Below, piece after piece: positions 39,855 to 46,499 of a stretch of 46,499 nt of DNA. This DNA is from Anaerolineae bacterium (GTDB lineage: Bacteria; Chloroflexota; Anaerolineae; Aggregatilineales; Phototrophicaceae). The notes under the pieces were generated by a model. It made no database searches. It saw nothing but the letters and a program-made list of their open reading frames with translations, and was not told where the DNA came from. The DNA is taken from assembly GCA_020849765.1 (NCBI GenBank), contig JADLAY010000015.1, positions 1-46,499 of the forward strand, written 5' to 3'. Position 1 is the stretch's first letter. Each line of letters starts with the position of its first letter. A program made the position numbers and the translations under genes.

Positions 39855-41152
39855 ATATCTTCATCGTCACCCTGGGGTCGCGCGGCGACGTGCAGCCGTA
39901 CATCGCCCTGGGCAAAGGCTTGCAGGCGGCGGGTCACGCGGTGACGGTTTGCACCAGCGTCAGCTTCGAGCCGTTCATCACCGAACACGGCCTGCGCTAT
40001 GGCTACATGAGCGATGAGTTCATGAAGCTGATGGAGTCCGCCGAGGGACATGATGCCATCGAGAACACGACGGGCGTCTTCGGCTCGATCAAGACGATGA
40101 TGAAGCTGATGAAAGAAGCCAACCGCATCAACCGCGAACTGATGAAGGATACCTGGGCAGCCGCGCAGGAAGCCGAGCCGGATCTGATCATCTATCACCC
40201 GAAAGCGCTGAGCGGCGCGCACATCGCGGAAAAGCTGCGCATCCCGGTCATGCTGGCCGTGCCCGCGCCCGCCTTTGTTCCCACCGCCGAGATTCCTGTC
40301 GTCGGCTTGCCCGATCTCAACCTCGGTCGCTGGTACAACCGCCTGGGCTACGCACTGATCAACCAGGGTTACCGCGCCTATGATGGGCTGGCCAACGAGT
40401 TCCGCCAGCAGACGCTCGGCCTGGGCAAGATCAAGCAGGCCGCGCTGCCGAGGCAAAATTACGCCGGGGAGCCGATCCCGGTGCTGCACTGCATCAGCCA
40501 GCACGTGCTGCCACGCCCGACCGATTGGCCGAGTCACGCGACCATGAATGGCTACTGGTTCCTCGACCGCGCCAACGACTGGCAGCCGTCCGCCGAATTG
40601 CAGGCCTTCCTCGACGCCGGTGATCCGCCGGTCTACGTCGGCTTCGGCAGCATGGCCGGGCGCAACCCGGAGAAGCTGGCGCGCACCGTCATCGCTGGGC
40701 TGCAGCAGGCGGGCGTGCGCGGCGTCATCGCGACCGGCTGGGGCGGCCTCGCAGCGAGCGACCTGCCGGAGACGATCTTCAAGATCGACCAGGCGCCGCA
40801 CGACTGGCTGTTTCCGCGCATGGCGGCGGTCGTCCACCACGGCGGCGCGGGCACGACGGCGGCGGGTCTGCGCGCCGGGCGCCCAACCGGCATCGTCACC
40901 TTCATCGCCGATCAGCCGCTGTGGGGCAAGCGCGTCCACGATCTTGGCGTGGGCACCGAGTCGATCCCGCACAAGAAGCTGACGCCGGATAATCTGGCCG
41001 CGGCCATCCGCGAGATGACGACCAACCCGTCGATCCGCCGCAGCGCCGAGGCACTGGGCGAAAAGCTGCGCGCGGAGGACGGCGTCGGGGACACCGTCAA
41101 CCTGATCGAGCGCATGGGCACGAGGACCGAACGAGAGATGGCACGGGTTTGA
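39851..41152 (+). CDS. GT1-family glycosyltransferase, UGT-like
   Basis: The 433-residue enzyme resembles sterol and macrolide UDP-glycosyltransferases: VTLGSRGDVQPYIALGKGL (residues 6-24) at the N-terminus, VYVGFGSMAG in the linker, and the donor-binding block HHGGAGTTAAGLRAGRPT and ADQPLWGKRVHDLGVG in the C-terminal half. It should move a sugar from a nucleotide sugar to a hydrophobic acceptor in the cytoplasm. The start is coupled to repressor 2 (ATGA). Membrane lipids, carotenoids or xenobiotics are possible acceptors. Confidence 0.9.
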   Translation: MNIFIVTLGSRGDVQPYIALGKGLQAAGHAVTVCTSVSFEPFITEHGLRYGYMSDEFMKLMESAEGHDAIENTTGVFGSIKTMMKLMKEANRINRELMKDTWAAAQEAEPDLIIYHPKALSGAHIAEKLRIPVMLAVPAPAFVPTAEIPVVGLPDLNLGRWYNRLGYALINQGYRAYDGLANEFRQQTLGLGKIKQAALPRQNYAGEPIPVLHCISQHVLPRPTDWPSHATMNGYWFLDRANDWQPSAELQAFLDAGDPPVYVGFGSMAGRNPEKLARTVIAGLQQAGVRGVIATGWGGLAASDLPETIFKIDQAPHDWLFPRMAAVVHHGGAGTTAAGLRAGRPTGIVTFIADQPLWGKRVHDLGVGTESIPHKKLTPDNLAAAIREMTTNPSIRRSAEALGEKLRAEDGVGDTVNLIERMGTRTEREMARV

Positions 41153-41585
41153 TGGTCCCCGCACACAATCAGGCGAGAGGCGGTCGGAATTCGGTTTTCC
41201 CGCTGCTTACCCTCAACCCCCGGCCCATTCTCCCTGAGGGAGAAGGGGAGAAGACTCAACTCCGGAAGTCCCTCTCCCTGATGGAGAGGGACTTAGGGTG
41301 AGGGCAAAACAGTCAACATGGCTCAAAACGAATGATGACGGCGCCTCTATGAATGGCAATGTTTTGCATGGGCTTGGCGGCGCCGAGCCCCTCCACGACA
41401 CGGACTCTCCAAGCCGCTGATCAAGGCGACTACAAACTGCTACGCTCTACACGCTGCCCCCCAGTATATGGGGGGCAAATTCTTGCGGGATCTGTCGTAT
41501 GATTTGACTGATTGAACGATTCTGGTCAATCGGTCTTTCGGCGGGCGACTTTCAATCCGCCCGCGACGATGAGAAAGCGACTCCC
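41153..41585. repeat. 433-base gap with three repeat types
   Basis: A CCCTCTCCC-type repeat spans 41209-41305 (CCCTCAACCCCCGGCCC to TTAGGGTGAGGGC, with inner hairpins TCTCCCT/AGGGAGA and CCCTCTCC/GGAGAGGG). A GGGCTTGGC hairpin lies at 41370-41390, related to 8474-8496. TGCCCCCC/GGGGGGCA with a seven-base AGTATAT loop lies at 41455-41477. No gene is visible. The last hairpin is about 110 bases before the hydrolase start. Confidence 0.75.
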
Positions 41586-42782
41586 ATGGACAGCCAGCAG
41601 ACTGGCATTGCCCAGCGCAGTGCGGAAAAACTCTACTTCGATCACAAGGATATGGATTACTACCTGTCGTGGATCATCGGGCGCGAGATCTACGACGGCG
41701 CCGATCGCGACGAATGCATGGCAACCGCCGCGCGCATCCCGAATGCCGACGTGGCGAGCTGGCAGCGCGAATGGCGCGCCCTGGCCGAGCAGACCGAGGC
41801 CGAGGCGGCAGCCGCGCTCGACCGGGGTGAACTCGATGCCGCACGCAAAGGCTACCTGCGCGCCTGCACCTACTACCGCGCGCCGATCTTCATCATGCGC
41901 CGCCAGGACGCCGCCTTCGACGAGAACCGGCGCCGGATGCAGGCCTGTTTCCATCAGGCCGCGGCGCTGTTCGACCCGCCGATCGAGCACTTCAGCGCGA
42001 CGTTCGAGGGCCACACGCTGCCCGGTTACGCCTGGAAGGTCAGCGCCAGCAGCAGCAAGCGCCCGACGCTGGTCGTCATCGGCGGCATCGAGACGTTCGC
42101 CGAAGACTGCTACTTCATGATCGGCAGTGCGGCCGCGCGGCATGGCTACAACGCGATCACGGTCGATCTGCCCGGCCAGGGCCTGACGCCCGACGAAGGG
42201 TTGACCTTTGGCGCCAAGATGGAATTCCCGCTGGCCGCCGCGCTCGACGCCATCCTGCGCCGTCCCGACGTCGACCCGGAGCGTGTCGCCGTCTTCGGCT
42301 TCAGTTGGGGCGGGCACATCGTCTTCAAGGGCGCGGCGTACGACAAACGCATCAAGGCCATGATCGCCAACCCACCGATGCCGAACGTCTTTCGCGCCGT
42401 ACTCGCCCAGCAGCAGGGCCACGACCGGGGCGATCCGCTTGCGCGCACGTCCTTCGACCAGATCGTCTGGCGCATGGGACTCAAGATCAGCTTCAACCCG
42501 CGCGACATCGCCCGGCGCCTCGGCAAGGCCTATGACTACTTCTTCCACGGCAAGGCCGACCCGCGCAAGATCGCCTGCCCGGCCCTGCTGATGGCCGGTG
42601 AAGGCGAGGCGCCGATCACGCTGCAAATCGCGCGCGAGTGCTACGCCCAGATGCCGAACCCGCACAACAAGCTGCGCATCTTCACCCAGGCGGAAGGCGG
42701 CGAGGCGCATTGCCAGATCAACAACCTGGCGCTGCCCAACGGCGTCATGTTCAATTGGCTGGATGAGGTGTTCAGATCGTAG
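41586..42782 (+). CDS. Alpha/beta hydrolase of the FrsA or pseudooxynicotine-hydrolase type
   Basis: The 398-residue protein has a helical N-terminal part (residues 1-140, with ARKGYLRACTYYRAPIF) and an alpha/beta hydrolase core: TLVVIGGIETFAED for the oxyanion strand, the nucleophile elbow GFSWGGH with the Ser, and a late EAHCQ with the His. The layout matches the FrsA/2,6-dihydropseudooxynicotine hydrolase group. The substrate is unknown. The stop codon TAG is supplied by a GTAGGGACG repeat, so the original end may have been longer. It may or may not belong to the TetR-glycosyltransferase unit; the 433-base gap speaks against a single short operon. Confidence 0.85.
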   Translation: MDSQQTGIAQRSAEKLYFDHKDMDYYLSWIIGREIYDGADRDECMATAARIPNADVASWQREWRALAEQTEAEAAAALDRGELDAARKGYLRACTYYRAPIFIMRRQDAAFDENRRRMQACFHQAAALFDPPIEHFSATFEGHTLPGYAWKVSASSSKRPTLVVIGGIETFAEDCYFMIGSAAARHGYNAITVDLPGQGLTPDEGLTFGAKMEFPLAAALDAILRRPDVDPERVAVFGFSWGGHIVFKGAAYDKRIKAMIANPPMPNVFRAVLAQQQGHDRGDPLARTSFDQIVWRMGLKISFNPRDIARRLGKAYDYFFHGKADPRKIACPALLMAGEGEAPITLQIARECYAQMPNPHNKLRIFTQAEGGEAHCQINNLALPNGVMFNWLDEVFRS

Positions 42783-42802
42783 GGACGCCAATGAGGACGT
42801 CC
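42779..42802. repeat. GTAGGGACG-family hairpin at the hydrolase stop codon
   Basis: TCGTAGGGACGCC...GGACGTCCGCG is a degenerate copy of the family; its TAG is the stop codon of the hydrolase gene. Confidence 0.6.
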
Positions 42803-42807
42803 GCGAT

Positions 42808-43356
42808 TTACGGCACGGGAATTCTCGGTGCGGGCGGCAGCAAGGCCAGCGAGAGTGCGATCATCAGCGCCAGCGCCAGCAGCGCGGCGATCACGACCGC
42901 CGTCTGCACGCCCTTGCGATTGGCGCTCTGGCTCAATTCGGCGGGCTGAAGTTCCGTCACTTCGAGGGGCAGCCGTTCGGCCTCGCCGTAACGCAGCCGC
43001 CACGCCGCCAGCATCGGATCGCCGCGCAACCCGGCAATGACATGCGCAGCGTCCGGGTAATGACTCTGGGCGATGTCCGTCGGCGACGGCTCCGGCACGC
43101 CTTCGGGGTGCGAATGGTAAAAGCCGACCAGCGCCAGCCCGCGTCGCTCGGCGTCGAACATCCCGTGCACCAGATCGCGCTCGTCCAGGCGGAAGAAGCG
43201 CGTCGGCTCCTCGGCGGCATTACGCGCAGGCACGACCGCCTCGACCGCCCCGCCGCGCCCGATCAGCAGGCCGCAGGCTTCACGCGGCGCCTCCGCCCGC
43301 GCATGATCGAGGATCTGCGCCGCCAGCGCCGGTCGCAGCCACAGCGCGCTGCTCAT
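42808..43356 (-). CDS. JAMM/MPN metalloprotease with C-terminal membrane anchor
   Basis: The 182-residue protein has a complete JAMM zinc site: Glu26 in PREACGLLIG and HSHPEGVPEPSPTD (residues 81-94; His81, His83, Ser91, Asp94). A hydrophobic helix at about 149-172 (VVIAALLALALMIALSLALL) then anchors the C-terminus. Bacterial JAMM proteins remove residues from ubiquitin-like or sulfur-carrier proteins (for example Mec+ acting on CysO-Cys). The membrane anchor is unusual. Its start overlaps the stop of the upstream gene (ATGA). No ubiquitin-like gene is visible in the window. Confidence 0.85.
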   Translation of the reverse strand: MSSALWLRPALAAQILDHARAEAPREACGLLIGRGGAVEAVVPARNAAEEPTRFFRLDERDLVHGMFDAERRGLALVGFYHSHPEGVPEPSPTDIAQSHYPDAAHVIAGLRGDPMLAAWRLRYGEAERLPLEVTELQPAELSQSANRKGVQTAVVIAALLALALMIALSLALLPPAPRIPVP

Positions 43357-43727
43357 AGCTCGTCTTCATCCGGCGCGAAGGCAGGGATCTCGAACGCTTC
43401 CACGCGCGAATCGAGCGGCGGGTTGCGCGTCTCGTAGAACAGATCCGCCTCCGCCGTGTACCAGCCCGTCGGGTCGTTCACCCCGCGCAGATGCAGCGTG
43501 AACTCCATGTCGTTGTGCATCGTCTCGATCACGTTCAGTTCGCCGACCAGCCGGTCGCTCTCGTCGCGCACGACGATCAGCAGATTCGGACGCTCCATGA
43601 ACGGCGTCACGCGCACGTGGACGAGCACGCGCATCCGGTCGCGGTAGAGTGCCACGTCGAGCGCCTCGATGCGCACTTCCTCGCGCGGCTTCGGCGCCTC
43701 ACTCAGCGGAAAAATCGGAATATCCAT
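43353..43727 (-). CDS. Beta-rich protein coupled to the JAMM protease
   Basis: The 124-residue protein has alternating hydrophobic strands (RMRVLVHVRVTPF, NLLIVVRDE, MEFTLHLRG) and an acidic end (AFAPDEDEL), suggesting a beta-sandwich. No signal or membrane segment is seen and I do not recognise a family. Its stop overlaps the JAMM start (ATGA), so both are made together and may interact. A heptamer tract lies 18 bases before its start. Confidence 0.7.
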   Translation of the reverse strand: MDIPIFPLSEAPKPREEVRIEALDVALYRDRMRVLVHVRVTPFMERPNLLIVVRDESDRLVGELNVIETMHNDMEFTLHLRGVNDPTGWYTAEADLFYETRNPPLDSRVEAFEIPAFAPDEDEL

Positions 43728-43744
43728 TGATTCAAGCCTTTAGT

Positions 43745-43815
43745 GATTAGCTGTTAGCCGGATGGCAGCTGGCGGTTGGCGGTTGGGTATTGGCTTTTGG
43801 CGGTCGGCGAATGGC
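43745..43815 (-). repeat. Ten-unit heptamer tract
   Basis: The minus strand reads GCCATTC, GCCGACC, GCCAAAA, GCCAATA, CCCAACC, GCCAACC, GCCAGCT, GCCATCC, (G), GCTAACA, GCTAATC in phase, directly upstream of the gene starting at 43727. Confidence 0.9.
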
Positions 43816-43820
43816 CGTCT

Positions 43821-43898
43821 GTAGGGACGAAGCGTGCCTCGTCCGCCGCGCCGACGGTTTGACAACATCGCGGACGCGCAGTTGCGCGTCCCTACACA
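43821..43898. repeat. Opposed pair of GTAGGGACG hairpins
   Basis: GTAGGGACGA...TCGTCCGCC (hairpin 43825-43844) and CGGACGCGCA-GT-TGCGCGTCCCTAC (perfect 9-bp arms at 43872-43891) face away from each other with GTAGG and CCTAC outermost. The arrangement suggests a compound element with two ends. Confidence 0.8.
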
Positions 43899-43927
43899 CC
43901 GGATGCGCACCGTGAACTCTCTTGACT

Positions 43928-43955
43928 GAGCACCGAGCACCGAGTACTGAGCACC
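43928..43955 (+). repeat. GAGCACC heptamer tract
   Basis: GAGCACC, GAGCACC, GAGTACT, GAGCACC lie in phase, a different heptamer from the GCYNNNN type but of the same period, 14 bases from the stop of the ACT-domain gene. Confidence 0.8.
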
Positions 43956-43969
43956 CTCTTGCCCATCCC

Positions 43970-44431
43970 TCAATCCCCCGACTCCGCCTCTTCGCGTTCG
44001 CGCAGCCCGACCTCATGGATCAGCGTCGCCCACGCCTGATCGAACTGGCTGGCGGGCACCAGCAGCTGGTCGCGGCTGTAGGCGGAGAACGGGAAGATCG
44101 GCACGCCCGCCGCCGCCAGCGCTGCGCTGATGCGCGCCATGTAGCCGATCAGCGACGGAGGCAGCACGGCGTCGAAGGTGATCAGCCGGTAGTCCTCGCG
44201 GGCACGGGTCGCGCCGGGCACACGGGCGGCCACCTGCTCCCAGGCATAGAGCGGCAGCACGAACGTGATCTCGTCCTTGTCGATCAGCAGCGCGGTGAAC
44301 GGGTCAGGCAGTTCGGCGATGATGCTGGCCGCCTCGGTGACCGCGCCGGACGGCATCAGCACGAACACATAGAGTGCGCCGTCGGTGTAGAGCGTCGTCC
44401 GCTTGAGGGCGTCGTCGAGCAGTTCGTTCAT
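43970..44431 (-). CDS. CASTOR-type ACT-domain protein
   Basis: The 153-residue protein has a C-terminal half with the CASTOR/ACT pattern (YRLITFDAVLPPSLIGYMA then SAALAAAGVPIFPFSAYSRD) and an N-terminal beta-rich half (ALYVFVLMPSG). ACT domains bind amino acids and often regulate enzymes. The start overlaps the cysteine desulfurase stop (ATGA), suggesting a link with cysteine or sulfur status, which is inference. Confidence 0.75.
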   Translation of the reverse strand: MNELLDDALKRTTLYTDGALYVFVLMPSGAVTEAASIIAELPDPFTALLIDKDEITFVLPLYAWEQVAARVPGATRAREDYRLITFDAVLPPSLIGYMARISAALAAAGVPIFPFSAYSRDQLLVPASQFDQAWATLIHEVGLREREEAESGD

Positions 44432-45588
44432 ACCAGCGCCCTCACCTTCTCGACACTTTCGACCAGCGCATTAATCGTGTACTCGATATCGTCCTCGGTC
44501 GTCTGCATGCCGACCGTCATGCGCAGGCTGCCGAGCGCCAGCAGCGGCGCGTAGCCCATCGCCAGCAGCACGCCGGACGGCTCTGGATTGCCGGTCTTAC
44601 AGGCGCTGCCGCTGCTGGCCGCGATGCCTTTCAGGTCGAGATGGACGAGCAGCATGTTGGATTCGACGCCCTCGAAGACGAAGCTCGCGTGCGAGGGCAG
44701 CCGCTGCGTGCGATGCCCGGTCAACTGCGCGCCGGGCACCCGTTCGAGCACGCCATCGATCAGCATGTCGCGCATCATCCGGTAATGCTCAAGCCGCGCC
44801 TCGTGCTCGTCGTAAGCCAGTTCGAGCGCCTTCGCCATGCCGACGATGCCGGGCGTATTCAGCGTGCCCGCGCGCCGCCCTTCCTCGTGGCTGCCGCCGG
44901 ATTGGCTCGGCACCAAGTCGATGCCCTCGCGCACGAACAGCGCGCCGACGCCCTTCGGCCCGTAGAACTTGTGCGCCGATAGGCTGAGCATGTCGACACC
45001 GAGCGCATCCACGTCGAGCGAGACCTGGCCCCCCGCCTGCACCGCATCCGTGTGAAAGAGCACGCCGTGCTCGTGCGCCAGCGCGGCCAACGGCGGGATC
45101 GGGTTGATCGTGCCGACCTCGTTGTTGGCATACATCAGGCTGGCGAGCGCTGTGTGCGACGTGATCGCGCCGGCGAATTCTTCCGGGTCGATCATCCCGT
45201 CCGCCGCGACCGGCAGGATCGTCTCGCTGAAGCCCATCATCTCCGCCATCTGCTCGACCGTGCGGATGATCGCGCTGTGCTCAACCGGCGACGTGATCAG
45301 ATGATCGCGCCCGTCCATCCGTTTGCGCGTCCAGCCCGCGCCACGCAGCGCCAGGTTGTCGCTCTCCGAACCGCCGCTCGTGAAGATGATCTCCGACGGT
45401 TTGCAGTGGAGCACGCGCGCCATCGTCTCGCGCGCATCCTCGACCGCCACTTCCGCCCGTTGGCCGAAGCTGTGCGCGGAATGTGAATTCCCGTAGATGT
45501 CGCCGAAATAGGGCAGCATCGCGTCGACCACGCGCGGATCGGTCGGCGTGGTGGCCGCATGATCGAGATAGATGCGGCGCATGCTCAT
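44428..45588 (-). CDS. Cysteine desulfurase, NifS/IscS type
   Basis: This 386-residue PLP enzyme takes sulfur from cysteine to give alanine and a persulfide. YLDHAATTPTDPRVV, HSAIIRTVEQM, the PLP lysine in LSLSAHKFYGPKGVG and the active-site loop SSGSACKTGNPEPSG with its Cys are intact. It can supply Fe-S assembly or MnmA (32833-33954). No iscU or sufU scaffold gene is next to it; an ACT-domain gene overlaps its stop instead. The start at 45588 has AGGA about nine bases upstream; an ATG at 45624 in frame is less likely. Confidence 0.94.
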   Translation of the reverse strand: MSMRRIYLDHAATTPTDPRVVDAMLPYFGDIYGNSHSAHSFGQRAEVAVEDARETMARVLHCKPSEIIFTSGGSESDNLALRGAGWTRKRMDGRDHLITSPVEHSAIIRTVEQMAEMMGFSETILPVAADGMIDPEEFAGAITSHTALASLMYANNEVGTINPIPPLAALAHEHGVLFHTDAVQAGGQVSLDVDALGVDMLSLSAHKFYGPKGVGALFVREGIDLVPSQSGGSHEEGRRAGTLNTPGIVGMAKALELAYDEHEARLEHYRMMRDMLIDGVLERVPGAQLTGHRTQRLPSHASFVFEGVESNMLLVHLDLKGIAASSGSACKTGNPEPSGVLLAMGYAPLLALGSLRMTVGMQTTEDDIEYTINALVESVEKVRALV

Positions 45589-45737
45589 AGGCTTGTTCCT
45601 TTGCTTCTCGATGGTTGACGTCATTCTAAGCCAGAACGCCCTCGAAAACCACGCTTGCGCCGTCGAATCAGCGCGTCACACACGGCGTCCCGGTGCGCAT
45701 CTAGCGCGGGATAGTATGGACAGCCAAGGGAACCCAC

Positions 45738-46214
45738 ATGAATCGCTTCATGCAAGACAAATGGTCGTGGATTGACGGCTCGCACGGGATGCGCACCGGC
45801 ATCCTCGATGCGCTCACGGATGCCGATCTCGCCTTCAACCCCGGCGGCCAGAACATGACGCTGGGCGCGCTCATCCGCGAGATGGGCGAGGTCGAGCACT
45901 CGTACATCGAGTCGCTCAAGACCTTCAAGCAAAGCTGGGACTACCGCAATCCGGAGCCGGGGATCGATACGAGCGTTGCTAGGCTCAAGGCCTGGTTCGA
46001 AGCACTCGACGCCGACCTGCAAGCGACGGCTTCCGCCCTCTCGGACGAGGACTTGAGCAAGACCGTCGAGCGCCCCGGCGGCTATGCGATGCCGGTCGAG
46101 ACGCAGCTCGACGTCTACCTGCAGGCGCTGCTGATCTTCTTCGGCAAGGTGACCATCTTCTTCAAGGCGATGGACAAACCGCTGCCCCCGTCTGTCGGCG
46201 AGTACATCGGCTAG
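45738..46214 (+). CDS. DinB-fold protein
   Basis: The 158-residue protein has a DinB pattern: a first helix around GMRTGILDALTDADLAFNPG, LGALIREMGEVEHSYIESL with a ligand-type histidine, and a C-terminal helix LDVYLQALLIFFGKVTIFFK in which the usual HxxxH pair is missing (Phe and Lys instead). The metal site may therefore be degenerate. It is the third DinB-fold gene in the window and divergent from the desulfurase gene. AGGGAA is just upstream of the ATG. Confidence 0.72.
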   Translation: MNRFMQDKWSWIDGSHGMRTGILDALTDADLAFNPGGQNMTLGALIREMGEVEHSYIESLKTFKQSWDYRNPEPGIDTSVARLKAWFEALDADLQATASALSDEDLSKTVERPGGYAMPVETQLDVYLQALLIFFGKVTIFFKAMDKPLPPSVGEYIG

Positions 46215-46499
46215 GGAGCATCGTCAACCTTAAGCTGACGCCCAGGTCAATCGCCTTACGGTGAAGGTGGTGCAAATGGTCGAGAAATGTGTTGGCATCC
46301 GCCGGACGTTGAAACGCCCGGCTCACCTCGTCAAGCGCACTAAAGGCGCTCACTAATCCCTCCTGGGCATCCTTAGCCCCTTCAGTAGCAGTTGTGCTAG
46401 ATCGGTCACCCAGCAAAAGCTAAATGCTTGATACAAAGAGCCTCCTCAAGGGGAAGACCCAACAGGAAATTGCAGTAGACACAGCAGAGATGCGCGGTC
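46215..46499. other. Right edge without an accepted gene
   Basis: The last 285 bases hold no gene I can support. A minus-strand frame from a TTG near 46416 reads protein-like text (VSAFSALDEVSRAF) but overlaps the DinB-fold gene end, and a plus-strand frame from 46424 (MLDTKSLLKGKTQQEI) runs off the edge. One of them may be part of a mobile element or a flanking gene. Confidence 0.4.
46387..46400 (-). repeat. 14-bp sequence recurring inverted at the left window edge
   Basis: AGCAGTTGTGCTAG is the exact reverse complement of 107-120. See that entry. Confidence 0.5.

Noticed and set aside
46162..46416. 84-codon minus-strand frame at the right edge
   Set aside because: TTG start, overlap with the DinB-fold gene end and no recognisable domain; kept only as an edge note.

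Overview
The window is a GC-rich bacterial chromosome segment with tightly packed genes, many ATGA/GTGA stop-start overlaps and no phage, plasmid or CRISPR module. It most resembles an Anaerolineae-like member of the Chloroflexota. That is an inference from an F420-type nitroreductase homologue, a large STAND/TPR protein, extracytoplasmic PPC-like/SH3 proteins, several DinB-fold paralogues, an ABC sugar importer without its own ATPase, and abundant dispersed hairpin repeats. No rRNA or tRNA gene was recognised. Both edges carry the same 14-bp sequence in inverted orientation, so the segment may end in copies of one mobile element.

Layout. 1-6992: proS with a small membrane protein, an AraC remnant, an LtrA-type membrane protein, a DinB-fold protein, a PIN toxin-antitoxin pair, an aldo/keto reductase and a NUDIX hydrolase. 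7148-12897: a sugar-uptake cluster (binding protein, two permeases, a DinB-fold protein, a GH3 glycosidase). 13235-19715: a ParB-like protein, a SUKH protein, a 7TM-PAS histidine kinase, and two secreted paralogues that share an N-terminal double PPC-like region but end in a DsbA-like thioredoxin domain or in SH3-like modules. 19972-24883: a 932-residue DUF4062-STAND-TPR protein, an F420-type protein, and a small monooxygenase-like protein paired with a LuxR regulator. 24912-29312: methyltransferase, UlaG-like hydrolase, zinc alcohol dehydrogenase coupled to a PPP-family phosphatase, and an unknown protein. 29577-32215: two tandem, equal-length receiver-histidine kinase proteins. 32536-37647: DUF2283 protein, mnmA coupled to a leucine-rich-repeat gene, SnoaL-like protein, APH-type kinase, prepilin peptidase. 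37792-42782: two divergent TetR genes, each next to its own palindrome; one leads a glycosyltransferase and possibly an alpha/beta hydrolase. 42808-46214: a membrane-anchored JAMM protease with a beta-rich partner, an ACT-domain protein coupled to a cysteine desulfurase, and a third DinB-fold protein.

The most distinctive signal is in the spaces between genes. At least four families of short dispersed elements recur: (i) phased heptamer/octamer tracts of the form GCYNNNN or GCTAATNN, one of which runs into mnmA and encodes its N-terminal tail; (ii) three 28-bp palindromes centred on ATATAT; (iii) GTAGGGACG...CGTCCGCC hairpins; (iv) CCCTCTCCC/GGGTGAGGG elements. Several of them supply start or stop codons to neighbouring genes. 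The main candidates for new biology are these repeats, the DUF4062-STAND protein, the PPC-fusion pair, and the divergent TetR locus.
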